Assembly (NCBI RefSeq): GCF_964340395.1
Contig: NC_135565.1
Location: 3,009,142-3,073,141, forward strand
Length of the DNA stretch: 64,000 bases
Direction: 5' to 3'
DNA from: Glandiceps talaboti
Taxonomy: Eukaryota; Hemichordata; Enteropneusta; Spengelidae
The position numbers were made by a program, and so were the translations under genes. Below the pieces are notes generated by a model that saw only the letters and a list, made by a program, of their open reading frames with translations, had not been told where the DNA came from and did not search any database. This document shows, in pieces, positions 1 to 14,411 of this stretch (its first letter is position 1; each line of letters starts with the position of its first letter).

Positions 1-1299
1 TCAAGTACTCTATCGCACGTTCTGCTGGTAGACCTAATTTGAACACCCCAAGTCACTGGAGATGTTTACCATGCCAAATAAGTTATCGAGCATCAGAAAA
101 AGGAGTCGAGTCAAATGTGACATGTATTATTCTTCGAATACTTTTCAGTAGGCTAGAGGTACCGTTGTATCATGACCCGGAAATACATCAGACGGTATGC
201 ATACCACTCAGAAACCATACGTTGCTGCTCGAGAGTATCACAAATCTCACAATACAAGACACATCGTCATTATCCATATTTATATCAATAATCAGATATC
301 GATCTGTGGAATATCCTAGAGGCATTCAATCAATTTGTGTCAGGATGGGTGAGACTTGAAAGAAGTGTTTACGTTCGTATGTCCACAATGAACTACGACT
401 CGTACGACGACGACTATTACTACTACTACTAGTATTAATTGTAGCGAGGCACTGCCACAGGTAAGATTTTCGCCTATGTTTTCAATTGAAAACTAATTTG
501 AAGTGCAGTGGTTATATTTACATAAACTATAGAATTTATATACTATTCCTCATATATGTAGCGTCACTTCACAATGTCAACGAAGGTGCTGACACTATTT
601 TTGAAGGACCACCCTCCGCCTTCCCACATCCCAATCAAGTATTACATTGTGCCAGCAGTTTTGAAGTTGAAAGAAGCATCATTGCTATGTAGCACACATT
701 TAACGAACTCACTTAGTTGTTGTATCACACTGTTGTTTATCATTTAAAAAAAAAAACCATGTTGATAAGATACATGTCATATGTATACACAAACAGCTGG
801 CACTGATTCAACACACATTCATACATCCCATAATGATCACATCACTTTTATAAGAAACAAATATAGAATACATGTGTGTAGTCTAGTGTTTGAATATGCT
901 TTGCACTCCATGCACAATATAAACAGAAGTCTATATAATTAATCATCTCTAATCTATGCTGATTAATTGTAATGTTTTTGTATTGCATGATAATATTGAG
1001 GATAAATCAATTGTCCCTAATCTTAATTGATTTTGAGATTCTCGTCCTAGAAATTATTGAGTAAAACAAACTGAGATTCACTGTGCCAAGTGTTTTCATG
1101 TGAAACAGAAATAAACATGCCATAGATGAATAGAAACAATATTTTACCATAGCTTATTTTGATATAGGCATAAAATATCTAATCAGTATTGTAGTAACCT
1201 GCTAACAAAATATCTATTTATTTTAGGTCCTGTATTGTCAGCACTTGATAAAGAAACCACTGAATCCATGAGTGATTGTTGAGATTGGTGGAAAGATAG
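1..1299. other. Gene-free stretch
   Basis: No supported gene. A strong donor-like CAG/GTAAGAT lies near 458-467, but the sequence before it has stops in the frame of the nearest ATG (364-440), so no coding exon is claimed. Positions 75-115 resemble the 42-bp minisatellite unit at 7.9-8.2 kb (AAATAAGTTATCGAG followed by a GAGTCGAGTCAAAT word). Confidence 0.5.
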
Positions 1300-1301
1300 T
1301 A

Positions 1302-1375
1302 GCAGCTCACTGATTACATGGCTGGTCTTGGTGAATGCTGTGCTCATGGTGTTAAACAAGCCTTAGATGAACCAA
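1302..1375 (+). pseudogene. Possible relic of a SWIM zinc-finger coding segment
   Basis: Read with one frameshift, the sequence gives VAAH, a stop, then MAGLGECCAHGVKQALDEP. This recalls the conserved AHCxCMAGLGExCSH core of SWIM-type zinc-finger proteins that are often carried by invertebrate transposons. A stop, a frameshift and loss of the first two cysteines argue for a decayed copy. No longer flanking frame supports it, so chance similarity remains possible. Confidence 0.3.
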
Positions 1376-1399
1376 AATTAATTAACTGCAATAATAATT

Positions 1400-1429
1400 G
1401 ATTAACTGCAACCACAGTTGCAGTTAATC
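1400..1429. repeat. Perfect 13-bp hairpin
   Basis: GATTAACTGCAAC is followed by a 4-base spacer and its exact reverse complement. It is followed to about 1560 by loosely repeated words such as CAGTTACTCAGT and TACAGACAAT, which look like old tandem duplication. Confidence 0.7.
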
Positions 1430-2131
1430 AGGGTACAGACAATATTTTATTGCCATGGTCACAGTTACTCAGTCCACAGGCAATCTTATCATGCCATGGT
1501 TACACATACTCAGTCTACAGACAATCTCACCAGGGTTGCAGTTACTCAGTGTACAGACAATTTTCAAGTTTTGCAATTCCAAAGTTTTATCATTTTCTAG
1601 CTCACCGTTTTCAGTACCTTTCTGCCATTTTTCACTGTAATAGAAAGGTGGAGTGCTTTGTTTAATCAATTTAATACATTTAGTTCTGATCTTGCTGGTT
1701 ATTAAAGCACCCCATTTTTATGCAAAACCAGACATGTCTGTGAATTGTGTTTTGCATATTTTTGTGTGGTGATTATTTGTAAGAAGTTGTTTTTTGTGTG
1801 TAACAATTTAGCTGCATTATTATTTTAGCTTGAATTGAGGCATCTGTAAAAATCAAAAACAGCTACATTTGTAGACTAGACTGGGACAATGCCTACTGGT
1901 TACTTTATTAGTGACTCTGTGCAAGTCAGACAGTCACTGAACAATCATTGAAACTTAGTGTATGTCAGTCTCTGAATCCCAGTCTATGAATCCAGTTAAA
2001 AGAGTATGTGTTAGTTAATCAATGAAAATCGGTGTAAGACAGTTGCTGTATCCATTATGTAAAAAGTATATATTATAGTCAGTCATTGATAATCATTGAA
2101 ACTCTACCCATGTCAGTCACTGAACTGGATT

Positions 2132-2434
2132 AAAATGGCCATATGGATATGAGGATTAGCTATTTATTTTGGATTTTAAATTTATAAAACAATGTGAAAC
2201 AACATATGTTAAATCCTTTGTTTGTAACTCAAATTCTGAAAGATTAATAAATGTATAACATGTTTGTTATTGTATGTACAATATCAAACTTTTTACACAT
2301 TATTTTAGCTTTTTACAATGTAATGACTTACATAGACTTGGTCAGTATTATTTCACATTGAAGGAAGCCATGATAACATTGTTTCATAAATTAACAATTC
2401 AAAATAAATCCTCATCCATGTATGGCCACTTTAA
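2132..2434. repeat. Dispersed repeat with inverted left arm
   Basis: The left arm (2132-2214) is the approximate reverse complement of the right part (about 2348-2434). Both carry the words TTTCACATTG, CAAAATAAAT and a CATCCATATGGCCA-like end. A third copy lies in direct orientation at about 53340-53517, also preceded by a TGTACAATA-CAAACTTT segment. This marks a family of dispersed, partly fold-back elements without visible coding capacity. Confidence 0.6.
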
Positions 2435-2967
2435 GGTAGTGTGTATGATTATAGACAAAAATAGCTTGACTGAAGAATTGAAGAGTCTTTTCCTGTGTAT
2501 TTTAGTCACATCACTATAAAGCAGATATGTGTGTATGCTTTTCTTTAGTGCAATCATACCGTTTCCATGCTATAAACAGTCTAGCATGTTCAAGGTAGTG
2601 GTAATCTGCTGTATTCAAAGAATTCTATAAGAAGAACCTATGGAAATCAAGATGGTGGACAATTTGAATTCATATGATTTATCCTCAGTATATTAGTGTG
2701 AGCAGCACATTCTACACTGTTGTTACAGTACTTTACTTGAGGATCTGTAGACTGAAAGATCCAGTCTTGTGTAAACTCCTTCATTACATCTGAATGGAAT
2801 ATTGAGTTGCTGCCCTGCAGCTTTATATCCTGAGATTTTGACACGCGTTACTGTTGTTGACTGTGAATGATCATGTAATATTCTGATGTAATACTTACCT
2901 TGTTGGGTATGCAAGTTTTTTATATTAAAATATAATTTTCAATTTGATTTATTTCATGTTTCTATAC

Positions 2968-3094
2968 ATTATGTAATGTAATGTAATGTAATGTAATGTA
3001 ATGTAATGTAATGTAATGTACTGTAATGTAATGTAATGTAATGTAATGTAATGTATGGGTGGGTGGGTGGGTGAATGGATGGATGGATGGATGT
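2968..3094. repeat. (ATGTA)n, (TGGG)n, (GGAT)n compound microsatellite
   Basis: About 17 pentanucleotide ATGTA units are followed directly by TGGG and then GGAT tetranucleotides. Frames through it give only repetitive His/Tyr/Ile peptides. Confidence 0.95.
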
Positions 3095-4844
3095 ACATAG
3101 GGATGTAGCTAATTTTAAATGTAGCCAGTAAAATGTGAAACATAGGCAGTACTATATTATCTAAGAGTGAGACCAATGATGGAAATATAGTGGTTGAAAC
3201 AATGATTTTGTAGAGAAATCCGTAAAAAAGGAGTATACTAACCATGCATCCACCTATGGACACATGCTCATATGTATAACTGTGTGTACATGTAAGTTAA
3301 GACAATGGGCCACAAGTGAAAATAGAAAGTTAAAAGGAGATAATGAGGGGTTATTTAGAACAACAACTACAACTGTGATTAACTAGAAATATTTATTTAT
3401 AAGATGAACGCCTGGTGACTTACATTTCATCTTAGCTACTATGTCTACATACTGATGTGATAGGTGTTTAGTACTTTGGCCTTGTATATATTTCAAAACA
3501 ACACAAATTAATAGGTATGCCCAATTTTATTCAAATATTGCTACCCTTAGTTGACTCTAATTACTAAATGTGGGTCTCAAAATACAGTGGACTCAGGCAT
3601 AGGTGGCCATTACTTATAAATTCCCAAAGATTTTTTTAATTCTTCATTCAGCCAAAGAGAATACAAGTGAGTGAGTAGGAGTCACTACACAAGTAATGAA
3701 AACAACCTCTATAAGGGCACGAGTGTCATCAGTCAGCCTGAAGAAGCATCCATGAAAGGATACAAAACTGAAGTGCAGTAGGATGAAACAGGATACTTTG
3801 CCACAAACGATTCTAATTATGCTTTAAGCTAATCAAAAATTCAAGCCAAGTTTTGTCATTGCCAACAATACTTATTGAAATTTAGTAAATACTGTACATG
3901 TACCTTTCAACCAGACTGAATATAATACAGTCATTATTGTCGTGAAATTTAAGTCCGGTATAAAACTTCACCTTTTCATTATTAGCATCAATGGTTTAGT
4001 AAAAACAGTAAATTCTGTTGAGTCCGTCTCGGTGCATTTCTCAAATTATTAATCTCTATATATAAAGTCTCATTATCTCTGCATGAGAAATATCTGTACC
4101 ACTGCACTGTCTGTGTTGAAATGGTGCGATGTCCCTCTTTTAAAGTCTCGGTGTCTATTAAACTCGCTACTGGTTTAATTTTATTGCTGGAAAATATGTA
4201 GAAGGGAACCTCTCTGATGTCCACTGAGTTTTTTTTCTGACCTCTGCATGGTTTGTTCATATCTTTCCATTCTGCCTGTGGATGGGGATTGTGACACTGT
4301 ATGTCTCATGTGTAGAGAAGGAACTGGATTTGTCGAGTAATACAACTTTGAAGGCTGACCTGTCAACATAAAACATCAAACAGAACAATGTTGAGTCATC
4401 ATTTTTAATCTCAAAATGAACATGAAAAAAACACTCAACATAGGAACCAATAGTTGAAATTGGTGACAGAATAGCTATGTAATAGAGCCCTAAGAAATAA
4501 TAAGGTGTGTGTGTGTGTGGGGGGGGGGGGGTACTTTTTCCAAATGGGTCCTCAGGGAGGGCCATAGTTTAGAAAATGGAAATTGGTGTGAGGAGCAGAG
4601 TGGGTCTCACAGTAGTAATGGGGGAACAACATTACAAGATATTGGTAATAATGTGGTGGAGTTGAGATGTTGACCAATCAGCCCTGGGGTTGTCAGTTGT
4701 GCACTCCATCTAGGCTTTGGTAGTTCCGGCCTTCAGCTCAGCCAATAGATCAAAACACAGGCTTTGATACAAACACAAACTGTGATGCCTTTAAAAATTA
4801 TCAATGTGGTGGGATCTTACTACAGAAAAATTATCTGTTTCTAG
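3095..4844. other. Gene-free stretch
   Basis: AT-rich, with no coding exon recognised on either strand. A TG run followed by a poly-G tract lies at about 4505-4531. Confidence 0.5.
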
Positions 4845-4910
4845 TGAGATTGAACCCAGGACCTCCTGACGACTAATCTTGAGCTCTAACAACTATGCCA
4901 CAGAGAGGCA
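4845..4910 (-). repeat. tRNA-derived SINE head
   Basis: On the minus strand an A-box-like TGGCATAGTTGTTAGAGC is followed about 25 nt later by GGAGGTCCTGGGTTCAATCTC, which contains a B-box-like GGTTCAATC. This is the spacing of a type-I tRNA gene promoter. The cloverleaf is degenerate and non-tRNA sequence continues downstream (towards 4700), as in tRNA-derived SINEs rather than a functional tRNA. Confidence 0.6.
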
Positions 4911-5867
<957 letters not shown>

Positions 5868-5876
5868 GTTTAATAG

Positions 5877-6093
5877 CATCTTGACAGTGAAAGGTATGGG
5901 AAAACTTTAGCAGGGGATATGTATATCTCATTGGGGGGGAGGGGGGTCCTATGGGGTCTATAAGCCCTGGAGGTTTTTTACTTACATCTTGACAGTAAGA
6001 GGGGAAGAGCTTGAGACTGGGATATGTCCATCTCATGTGGGGGGGGGTGTCCAAGGGGGTCTCCCTCTAGAAGCCCTGGAGGATTTTTACTCT
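5877..6093. repeat. Tandem duplication, about 108 bp
   Basis: Two diverged copies each begin CATCTTGACAGT and end with AAGCCCTGGAGG and a T-rich run, with a G tract in the middle. The second starts near 5985. Confidence 0.75.
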
Positions 6094-7920
6094 TATAAAA
6101 GCCATTTTTTAGGCTATTCAGACCCTTTCAAGCAATAACTCAATCCATGCTTTACAAGACAGTACCATCAAGTATCAGAAACTATTCTTTATAACTTACA
6201 TAGGGTTGAAATATGTTCTTAAAGTTAAACAGTTAAATGGCATCATTAAATACATGTAGTAAAGGTCAGCACATCTACTGGTAGTATAATTGGTAGGAGA
6301 GATTTGGAGTTTAAGGCAATGTTAGACTACCTTGGCAAACATTTCACATCTTTAAAAGACAATATCATCTCAAATTACAATTGGGTGAAAATATTTAAGA
6401 AAAGTTCAATACCATTATGACAGGTTGTTGGTGCATCTGATTGTTGGTTGAATGCAAGAGTGGCCTCTGGGGGTGAGGGAGTCCTTGGGGTTTTCCCCCT
6501 GGCAGATCTGCAGTTTTTGGCTTCTATTAAGACAATGTTTAGGTTATTCATTGCCTTTGAGGTAATATTTCCAAGCTTCGAATAGCTAACGTAAATGTAA
6601 GTTTTAAATGAGTTTCCCATGTCACATAAAAATGGCCCTGTAACATTGGTATAGTGGCATTAATATTGCATGTACAGTAAAGTCACTGGTATGTTAGAGA
6701 ACTTTAGGAATTGTCATACCGAGTGTATAATAGAAACTGGAATCTGATGAGATGTGATGATTTGTAGTGTCAATAACATGTAGTGTCCAAAATAGAAAGT
6801 GTATTAATCCCTTCTGACAAGTTCATAGTGACGAGTAAGGAACATTTTAGATTAACTTCTTTTATAAACTATCTATGAAGATTACCATTACAAAACCTTC
6901 AAGTTCACTTTTGCCCCAAAGTGCAATATAAGTGAAGCACTGATTGTGAAACAGCCAAGCATTTACATGACATGTTCTGTAACTAGTGTGGTAGCTAGGT
7001 AATACATGTATATGTATATTTATTGTTATGCGTGAACTAATAAGGAATATTAAAGAAATCATGTAAGAAACAGGGAGAAGAACAAATATTGACATGTACC
7101 ACATTTCAGACAAGGCTATATGCCATTGTAGAAAGAGGATTTTTTTCTTCCATCACAATCCAAAACACAATGACCCCTATCCACAATTTTGAAAACAGCA
7201 TGACCCCCCCCCCCACTGCCAATTTCAAAAACAGGGTGACCCCCTCCCCCCACCCCCAGGCCGAAGGAACTGACCGACCCCTTAATCCTATTCAAGAATG
7301 GTGATGGGTCATAAGTAATGGTGTTATTTGGTATTTACGATATTCAAAACTATTATCAATGCTGACGGTATATTTTGAATATGACGATGCCTGAATAGAA
7401 CTATTAGCTCACAAGTGACACTGACTGTGCTGTGTCACCGTGAACGTACACAGAACGATCGTCAGACAGTAATAATGGACGGGATCACAACAAATAATTA
7501 AATAATAAATAGCGTATTGAATATTTAGATAAAGTTTAAATTTCTCTACCTGTGACAAAGTACATGTAATCTCCACAGACTAGACACGCGTGACGTATCC
7601 GATACTCTGTTGTTTCCTTCTCGAGATAAAGCGGTAAGCCATCATTAAGTCCTCTCTCCTCTCGGACAGCTCTGTTTGATCTCTTTCTCCAACATATTTA
7701 GAACGTATACTTTGGTTATATAACATTTACTTCCGCGTTTCCGGGTCAACATTGTGAGGACCCACCAGTCACTCTTCAAAAAAACTACACAAAACTTTGA
7801 TGACGCTCTTTGACGTAACAGCAGATTTTGTATGACGCGAAGTGACGTTTGCGCAAGAGAGCACATATTTACTGAAGGGGAGCTAGGGATGCTAAAATAT
7901 CGCCTACAAGAGAACGTCAT
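6094..7920. other. Gene-free stretch
   Basis: No supported gene. A C-rich low-complexity patch at 7195-7265 echoes the one at 5690-5730. The segment at 6450-6560 loosely resembles the duplicated G-rich repeat at 5.9-6.1 kb. Confidence 0.5.
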
Positions 7921-8215
7921 ACATGTTGACTAAATAAGTTATCGAGGAGCCAAAGAAGTTGTCGAGGCGAGTCAAATAAGTTGTCGAGGCAAATAAGTTA
8001 TCGAGGAGCCAAAGAAGTTGTTGAGACGAGTCAAATAAGTTATCGAGGAGCCAAATAAGTTGTCGAGACGAATCAAATAAGATGTCGAGTTGCCAAATAA
8101 GTTGTCGAGACGAATCAAATAAGATGTCGAGTTGCCAAATAAGTTGTCGAGGCGAGTCAAATAAGATGTCGAGTTGCCAAATAAGTTGTCGAGGCGAGTC
8201 AAATAAGATGTACAT
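7921..8215. repeat. 42-bp minisatellite
   Basis: The composite 42-bp unit contains GTTGCCAAATAAGTTGTCGA and a GACGAATCAAATAAGATGT half. The right part is regular and the left part is built of shorter variants. Because 42 is a multiple of three, it yields in-frame 14-residue peptide repeats on both strands, which explains the small open frames here. Confidence 0.9.
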
Positions 8216-11200
8216 AATAAAGGCCCCAATGAAACGCCATACAAGATGTAATGTATGGTACCTTCTGATTACAACAGCTTGGTACATAACTGAATTCCTT
8301 TGCAATCAACAGAAGAAAGTTTAACATATTTTGTAATAACGTATCACCAAAAGAAGCTGCTCTGTTGAAACGAAGGTTTGATGGCGCCTGGCGTGTGCCC
8401 CAGGCTGTAAAGAAATGTTGCTAAAATGTTTGAACTATATCATATATATATATATAAAGTGATCTGGTGAACAGTTGCATTATTCTCCAGATCATAAAAT
8501 ATCAAATGTACAAGCAGCTGAAGGAATTCTTAGTGGGATCTTTGTATGTAATTCTGCATTCATCGTCAGAATATTGGGTGATAATTGGCATTGAAAGTTT
8601 CTATGTTTTGTAAAGGGTAACTAACTTCCCAATCGTGAACATATTGGTTTCCAGTGCTAAGTTAAAATATATTCGTGAACGAGGTGGGATGGAATATTTA
8701 GATATGAAGGATACAAGTTTTAACACGCAGATTTCTTTTTTTACAAATCTACAAAGTTGTCGTTTTTAAAATTTCGTGATGCCTTACCTTTGTAATAATT
8801 GTATATGGACAAAAACTAGTCGAGCAGATGTTAGCTGCCTGACTTGTTGGCATCGTTCGACTTTTAACGTAACAGCTTACTGCAAATTGCACGTGGAAGT
8901 CTTAAACAAACGGGTTCGCGCATGCGTTAGAAAGTTGTTCGGTTTCAGCCAATGAGTCATGGTGGCAAACGCCGATCAAAACAAAATTGAATTGTCAGTG
9001 AACCCATTCCATATGTGAACAACATCCCGTTAGTAGAAACGACTAGGTCATGCAGATAGATGAAACATCAAATCGACAACAAAGCCACGTTAATTGAGAC
9101 TCTTTTTATTCCTTCCTGTTTTTGACATTTGCTGTAACTAGTGTTTGATCAAATTCTCCTAGCTCTTAAAAGTTACGATGCTGAATCCAAAATAATTGCC
9201 TAGTTTAGCACCATTGATTTGATAATAACAATATAATGATAGGTGTAATTGTCGTTTACAAGCCATGATTGTACTAACGATTGGCATACCGCTCTCTATT
9301 TATCTTCCAAGTCCAGATACTCTACACTCAATCACTTCACAGTAAGGTGAAGTTCTCATGTGCTACTTTTGAAAGCATTAGTTACCTCTCATCGGTCGCA
9401 AACCTTTGTTTGATACAAGACAGGCAAAGTTAGCTTACTGCCGATGTTGTTAAGAAATGTGGTTTCAGGTATGACAAACCGTCATAACTTGGGACAACAT
9501 GTTATGTTGATGTCAACATGGGACACATCCTGATTCATCAGAAAAGAAGAAGTCGGAAATGGTGGGGGCTCTCTTTATTGAACAGGGAGGGGGTGCGTAT
9601 GTGAAAATAGTGTACAACGTAAATCTATGTTTGTACAATGAGGTGGGTCGATTCATGCAAAAACATTTGAAATGCTTTCAAGTTACATAGTTATATTATA
9701 TTATATTGCGAGTAGCAATGAGAGTTATTTTTTTTTACTTTAATGATGGAATTGATTCGAATACATTATTCTATATTAAAAGTAGCCACAAGTACAAGAA
9801 GGTTCGTTGGCGTTAGACAGTGATACGGTCATTACAAATCATGACGATATTTTTCAAACCGGGTTGCTGTTCTTTGGAAACTATATGCGGTGTTAGGAAC
9901 TACATTGTCTGATATTAAAGAGGACTAAAAATTGAAGATTACCAAATCACACCGTGAAACATCTGTCAAACGCCCATACTCATAAATTGGACTTTGACAG
10001 TATATATTTAGAAAATTCTTTCATCTACTACGGTACTAGTGATAAAATGATGCCCCTAGGCCGTGTTAGGACGTGTCATTCATTTCGGTGCTTGTAATCA
10101 TACAGCCACTGGCTTTGCTGATAATAAGTGAAGCATGATCTTACGTGACCTTTGACCTGACACTTAGGTATTTAGTAAGCTTTTACTGCTGAAATTGTCT
10201 GTGACCGAACTTTTCGACCACTGCCCGTACATGTACTAGATTGAATGCCACTCATACCACATATCCCGACTAAACGTTCACAATGCACTACCGAATAACG
10301 CCTGGTCACGCCAAGCAACGATATGTTATGCCAACCATTGGGTAAACTTTAGACCGTATCTCGGTCCATGCTAGTGTTTTTACAGCTTTTAGATAAACAC
10401 AATTATTTTTACAAATTACTTTGCAATTAAAGTCCACGTTCTCAATGCTTGGGAAGTACACGTTGGTTGTGAAAAGATGAGATTGAATAACATTGTTTTG
10501 GTTGTTATATGTTGTATTACTAATATATGCCCTTCCACTGTGACGGTCGTCCAAATATCTTATTTTGTGGTCTGAGACCAAATGAGCAAAATATGTTGGT
10601 GTTTGTAAAAAAAAATGCACAGACAATTAATTTTTGACCAGATTTAGAGACATGGTTGTCCTGTAATACTTGACACCAAAAGTGTTGTTTAAAAATAATC
10701 ATAATTACAAATATTCATCAAAATGAGTGATGCTGTCAATATTGAACCAATATAACTGGGTTACTGTCCAAACTAGTAGGCGGTGGATATTGAGTGGTCT
10801 TTGTTTATTTGTAACTGGAATCATTTCGTGCTCAGAAGTGTACCGATACAGGGTCAAAGTGGAGATGTTACATGTTTTTCATTTCAATCGTAATTGAGTT
10901 CACTGTTGTTCAGCGTAGTGTGAACAGTAGACGGTAATCGGACTCGTTGGTATGTATCGTCAACTGCGCATACTTTAGAACGGTTTCACACCGAGCCTTC
11001 AACATACACAATTGCACCTGTGGTTTGCACAATCTTTTGGCAGGTTATGGTTTCTTGGTAGTTTGGCTATTCCACTTTTGCGATTCCAGATTCGAAGAAT
11101 AACGCTATTCAGTTCAGGTAGATAAAGTTAATCTCCTATTTTCGTTTCTGTGGCAACGCACTACTTTATAGGTTAAATACACTGTGACAACGTCAACGCG

Positions 11201-12314
11201 ATAAGAACCGTATAACGCGGTATTGATGTAGGCGTTACCAACAATTGTTCGGCAAGTGATCATTCCCCGTAATATAAACGTTACAATTAACGATTTAGCA
11301 GCGCCGTTTAAACTGACGTCATTTCACTGGAAATAACAGTGGTTGTGTTTGACACTGCGGGGTCAGTCACTTCCACGTTATTATATATTGTAGCAGTCAA
11401 CGACTATAGACCACGTAGAAGTAGCTGACGGTACACACCGCTGATTTAAAAGTTTGTAAGTATAGCTAGTTGTTCGATTTTTCAATAGTTTATTCACTTG
11501 TAAGTTGTAGTATGCCCTATGTGACGACATATTCACCTAGGTTTTAGTGTTCTAGGCTGTTAGCGATATTCTCATGTACACGTACATACGTATACTGCGT
11601 TGTTCCGATCGTTGTGATCAACAAATCAACTATAGACCTTGCATGCTTTGAGGCACGTGGGGTGGGGAGCGGTTTACCAAACCTAGCTGTCACTCTCAAT
11701 TCGCAGCGCGTTCGTAAATGTCTACTATACACCGCAAATCAGGCTCATACAAATGGGACCACAATACATGCACACTGTATATTATCATTGTCGAAGGTGA
11801 CAAGTTGAAAAAAAAACTAAAGATTGAATGAGTGATCTCTTGTTCCCAGACATCTATACAAGCACTTAGTACTCAATTCATTGAACCTGTGATTAATATC
11901 ACTAGTACTGTTGTACTGAGTACGGCATCGAAATCAAATCAGACTTGAGTAAATATTTCCATCACGCGCACATGGTGGTGAGCGAGCGTGAGACCCAGAT
12001 TTGGTCGGATCATATAAGTAACAATGTTCGACCACTTTTAAGTCAGATTCCCAACGTGTTTATTTACATATCCGTGGCGAAAAAAAACACTTTATTAGAC
12101 AGTAGGCCAGTACCTGAGGCTGTGTGGCTGATCTGGACACTGGTATAAAGATATAAGTTATGAGATATATATAGAGAATGTCATATGTGATATGATAAGG
12201 GAAGGTAGACAGTTCTATTCCAGCTGTATCTAGTTGAAAATGGGTTTCATATCAGTTATTAGAGAAATTATGAAATTATTATATGTACTCGTTGTGATCC
12301 CGGTTTTTGTGGTT

Positions 12315-12315
<1 letters not shown>
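8216..12315. other. Gene-free stretch, 4.1 kb
   Basis: Neither strand shows a recognisable coding exon. There is a short AT tract at 8437-8456 and otherwise apparently unique AT-rich sequence. Conserved noncoding elements cannot be judged from one sequence. Confidence 0.45.
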
Positions 12316-12358
<43 letters not shown>

Positions 12359-12376
12359 CGTCGTCGTCGTCATCGT
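12316..12376. repeat. (GTT)n/(GTC)n trinucleotide tract
   Basis: About 14 GTT units pass into GTC/ATC units and then a short TG run. Frames give poly-Val or poly-Leu only. Confidence 0.97.
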
Positions 12377-14344
12377 TTGTGTGTGTGTGTGGTGTTTTTT
12401 TGTTTCTTTGTTGTTTTGTTTTGTGTGTTTTCAATATTGATATTTACCATCTGAGGTTGTTATACATAGTAAATATTTATTCCACGACTGTAATATATAT
12501 GCATAAAAAGTGTGTTATCGGAGCTTAGAAGTGCTGGTACTAGGTCCACCAGTATGATTGCAAATAAACAGTGCTGCAATACCAAAATGCAATTCAAAGA
12601 ATTCGAAACCGGCACTTGAATTACACAAAGCACTTGTCAACGTCGAATCGTGATGTCTGGATAGAGCTAAGAGGATACAACATTTGCTATTCCATTGCTC
12701 TATATGTCTGTTTAAGAATTCCAAAAAGTGTATCTTTTATACCTGTATTTAGCACCAGTAATAGTATATAGCTAATATAGTCCGCCATGTTGAAAATATG
12801 CTATCATTACAGTATGCTGTGTAGCCTGTTCTACTCACAACATTGTGACGTATCAATGGACATAGTATCACGTGAGAAGTGCTTACTACTAATGCATAGA
12901 CAATATGTAGAGACAAAGTGACCATGAACAGTATTTGAGCAGGTAGCAATCAGAGGGAAAGAAACATGACCACGTACAATATAAGACGTCATTGCCAAAC
13001 TGTCAATGTGATAAAACGTCTATATTACCATTTGTAGTAGATGTCTCTTGTTCTGTTCTGTTTTGTTCTGTTTTGTCATGTGTTCATTTCGACAGTTTGC
13101 TCCTTAAACATTTTAAACATTCCGTGCTTTACAAACGAATGGGGTAACCTAGGAAACAGCCTTCGAAGCTTTATAACAGAGCCTTGTTCCATTTACACTA
13201 TTTATTTCACTCTATTGTCTGCCGTGTCTTTATCCATGGAGGATGTATGGAGTCGTGGGCACCCCGAAATGACACACTCCTTGTATTTACATGCCTGTTT
13301 TAACAAAAACTTGAGGGGCAGTGTATGTTGTCTGGCCTGCTGAACTCTACCAGGCAAATAGGCTGGTAGTAATTCCATACCTATTCAAATGTTAAAGTTT
13401 GCCAATTGAAGGATCAGATAGAGACATGACATGTTATGTATATGTGCACGGTTGACCAAGCGTGTCGCTGCCGCAGGGACACCATTTTAAACAGAGACTT
13501 ATTTCTGGCCAATTTTCTTGAGTTAGAGTAACACATAGTACTATCGTATTTTAGATCTCATCAAAACCAAATGTAACCGTGGACGACAAGATTTCGTGGA
13601 CTACTGACATGACAAAACAAATGTGATATTTCACGTCACGCGTGAATAACTGCCCTAAATGTCCATCCGGGTATTCATAACTTGTGCTACACGGCACGTC
13701 CCAGGGCTGGGATTGCAACCATATCTCGTCATCATAAGTATCGAATTTATTCCGTATAAATTTACAATTTGATCGAACGATTTCGTACATTTTATGCAGC
13801 GAGTACTTGATGACCTGGAGTCTTACTAGCCTTGATTTTAGACTTGGTTCCTTGACAAGAACCATAAAACTAAATTGTATGAAGTATGTGTCCTCGTTGT
13901 GACGACACGCTGAGATACATCAACGTTCCAGCTGTCAATCAAACTGTCTAGGTAGAAGTAGCTATTCATTAAAGAAGATAATTGCCTGGGGTTTTTTGTT
14001 GCCCTTTTTATTTACAACAGTTCTATTTGTAACTGGTCCAATATGAACGTACGCGTCTTGTCCTTGCAATGCATACACGGTGTTTTCACCTCAAAGATGT
14101 TATCAGTGGTACAGGCTATGCTGTCAAGTCACTATGCACTTTCGTCCTTAATTCGTGTCATTGGGGTTCAAGTAAGGGAAATAAGCCGATTAGTTGTGAC
14201 AAGATGAGATTTTTAAAAGTATTTTTAGGGTATATTTTTTATTGTTAGAATTTCTTCGTGAATCCAAACATACGATAAGAATTTATTAAAGTTTATGAAG
14301 TGAACACTGCACGACGGGTCGACACAAGGCGATTTGTGTACATA

Positions 14345-14348
<4 letters not shown>
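12377..14348. other. Gene-free stretch
   Basis: Open frames of about 100 codons at 13041-13343 (+) and 13551-13865 (-) show no recognisable domain, no repeat-free codon pattern and no convincing splice partners, so they are not called as genes. Confidence 0.45.
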
Positions 14349-14388
<40 letters not shown>

Positions 14389-14411
14389 CGCGCGCGTGTG
14401 TGTGTGTGTGT
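14349..14411. repeat. (TG)n tract with CG patch
   Basis: A TG dinucleotide run is interrupted by ATGCGCGCGCG and then resumes. Alternating purine-pyrimidine sequence of this kind can adopt Z-DNA. Confidence 0.97.

Noticed and set aside
3720-3790. CCTGAAGAAGC word suggesting a retroelement 3' region
   Set aside because: A single short word with no adjoining reverse transcriptase or endonuclease coding sequence.
4845-4910. Functional tRNA gene
   Set aside because: A and B boxes are recognisable, but acceptor and anticodon stems do not pair well and non-tRNA sequence follows; a SINE head fits better.
13551-13865. 104-codon minus-strand frame
   Set aside because: Complex-looking peptide, but no family motif, partner exon or conserved start was recognised.
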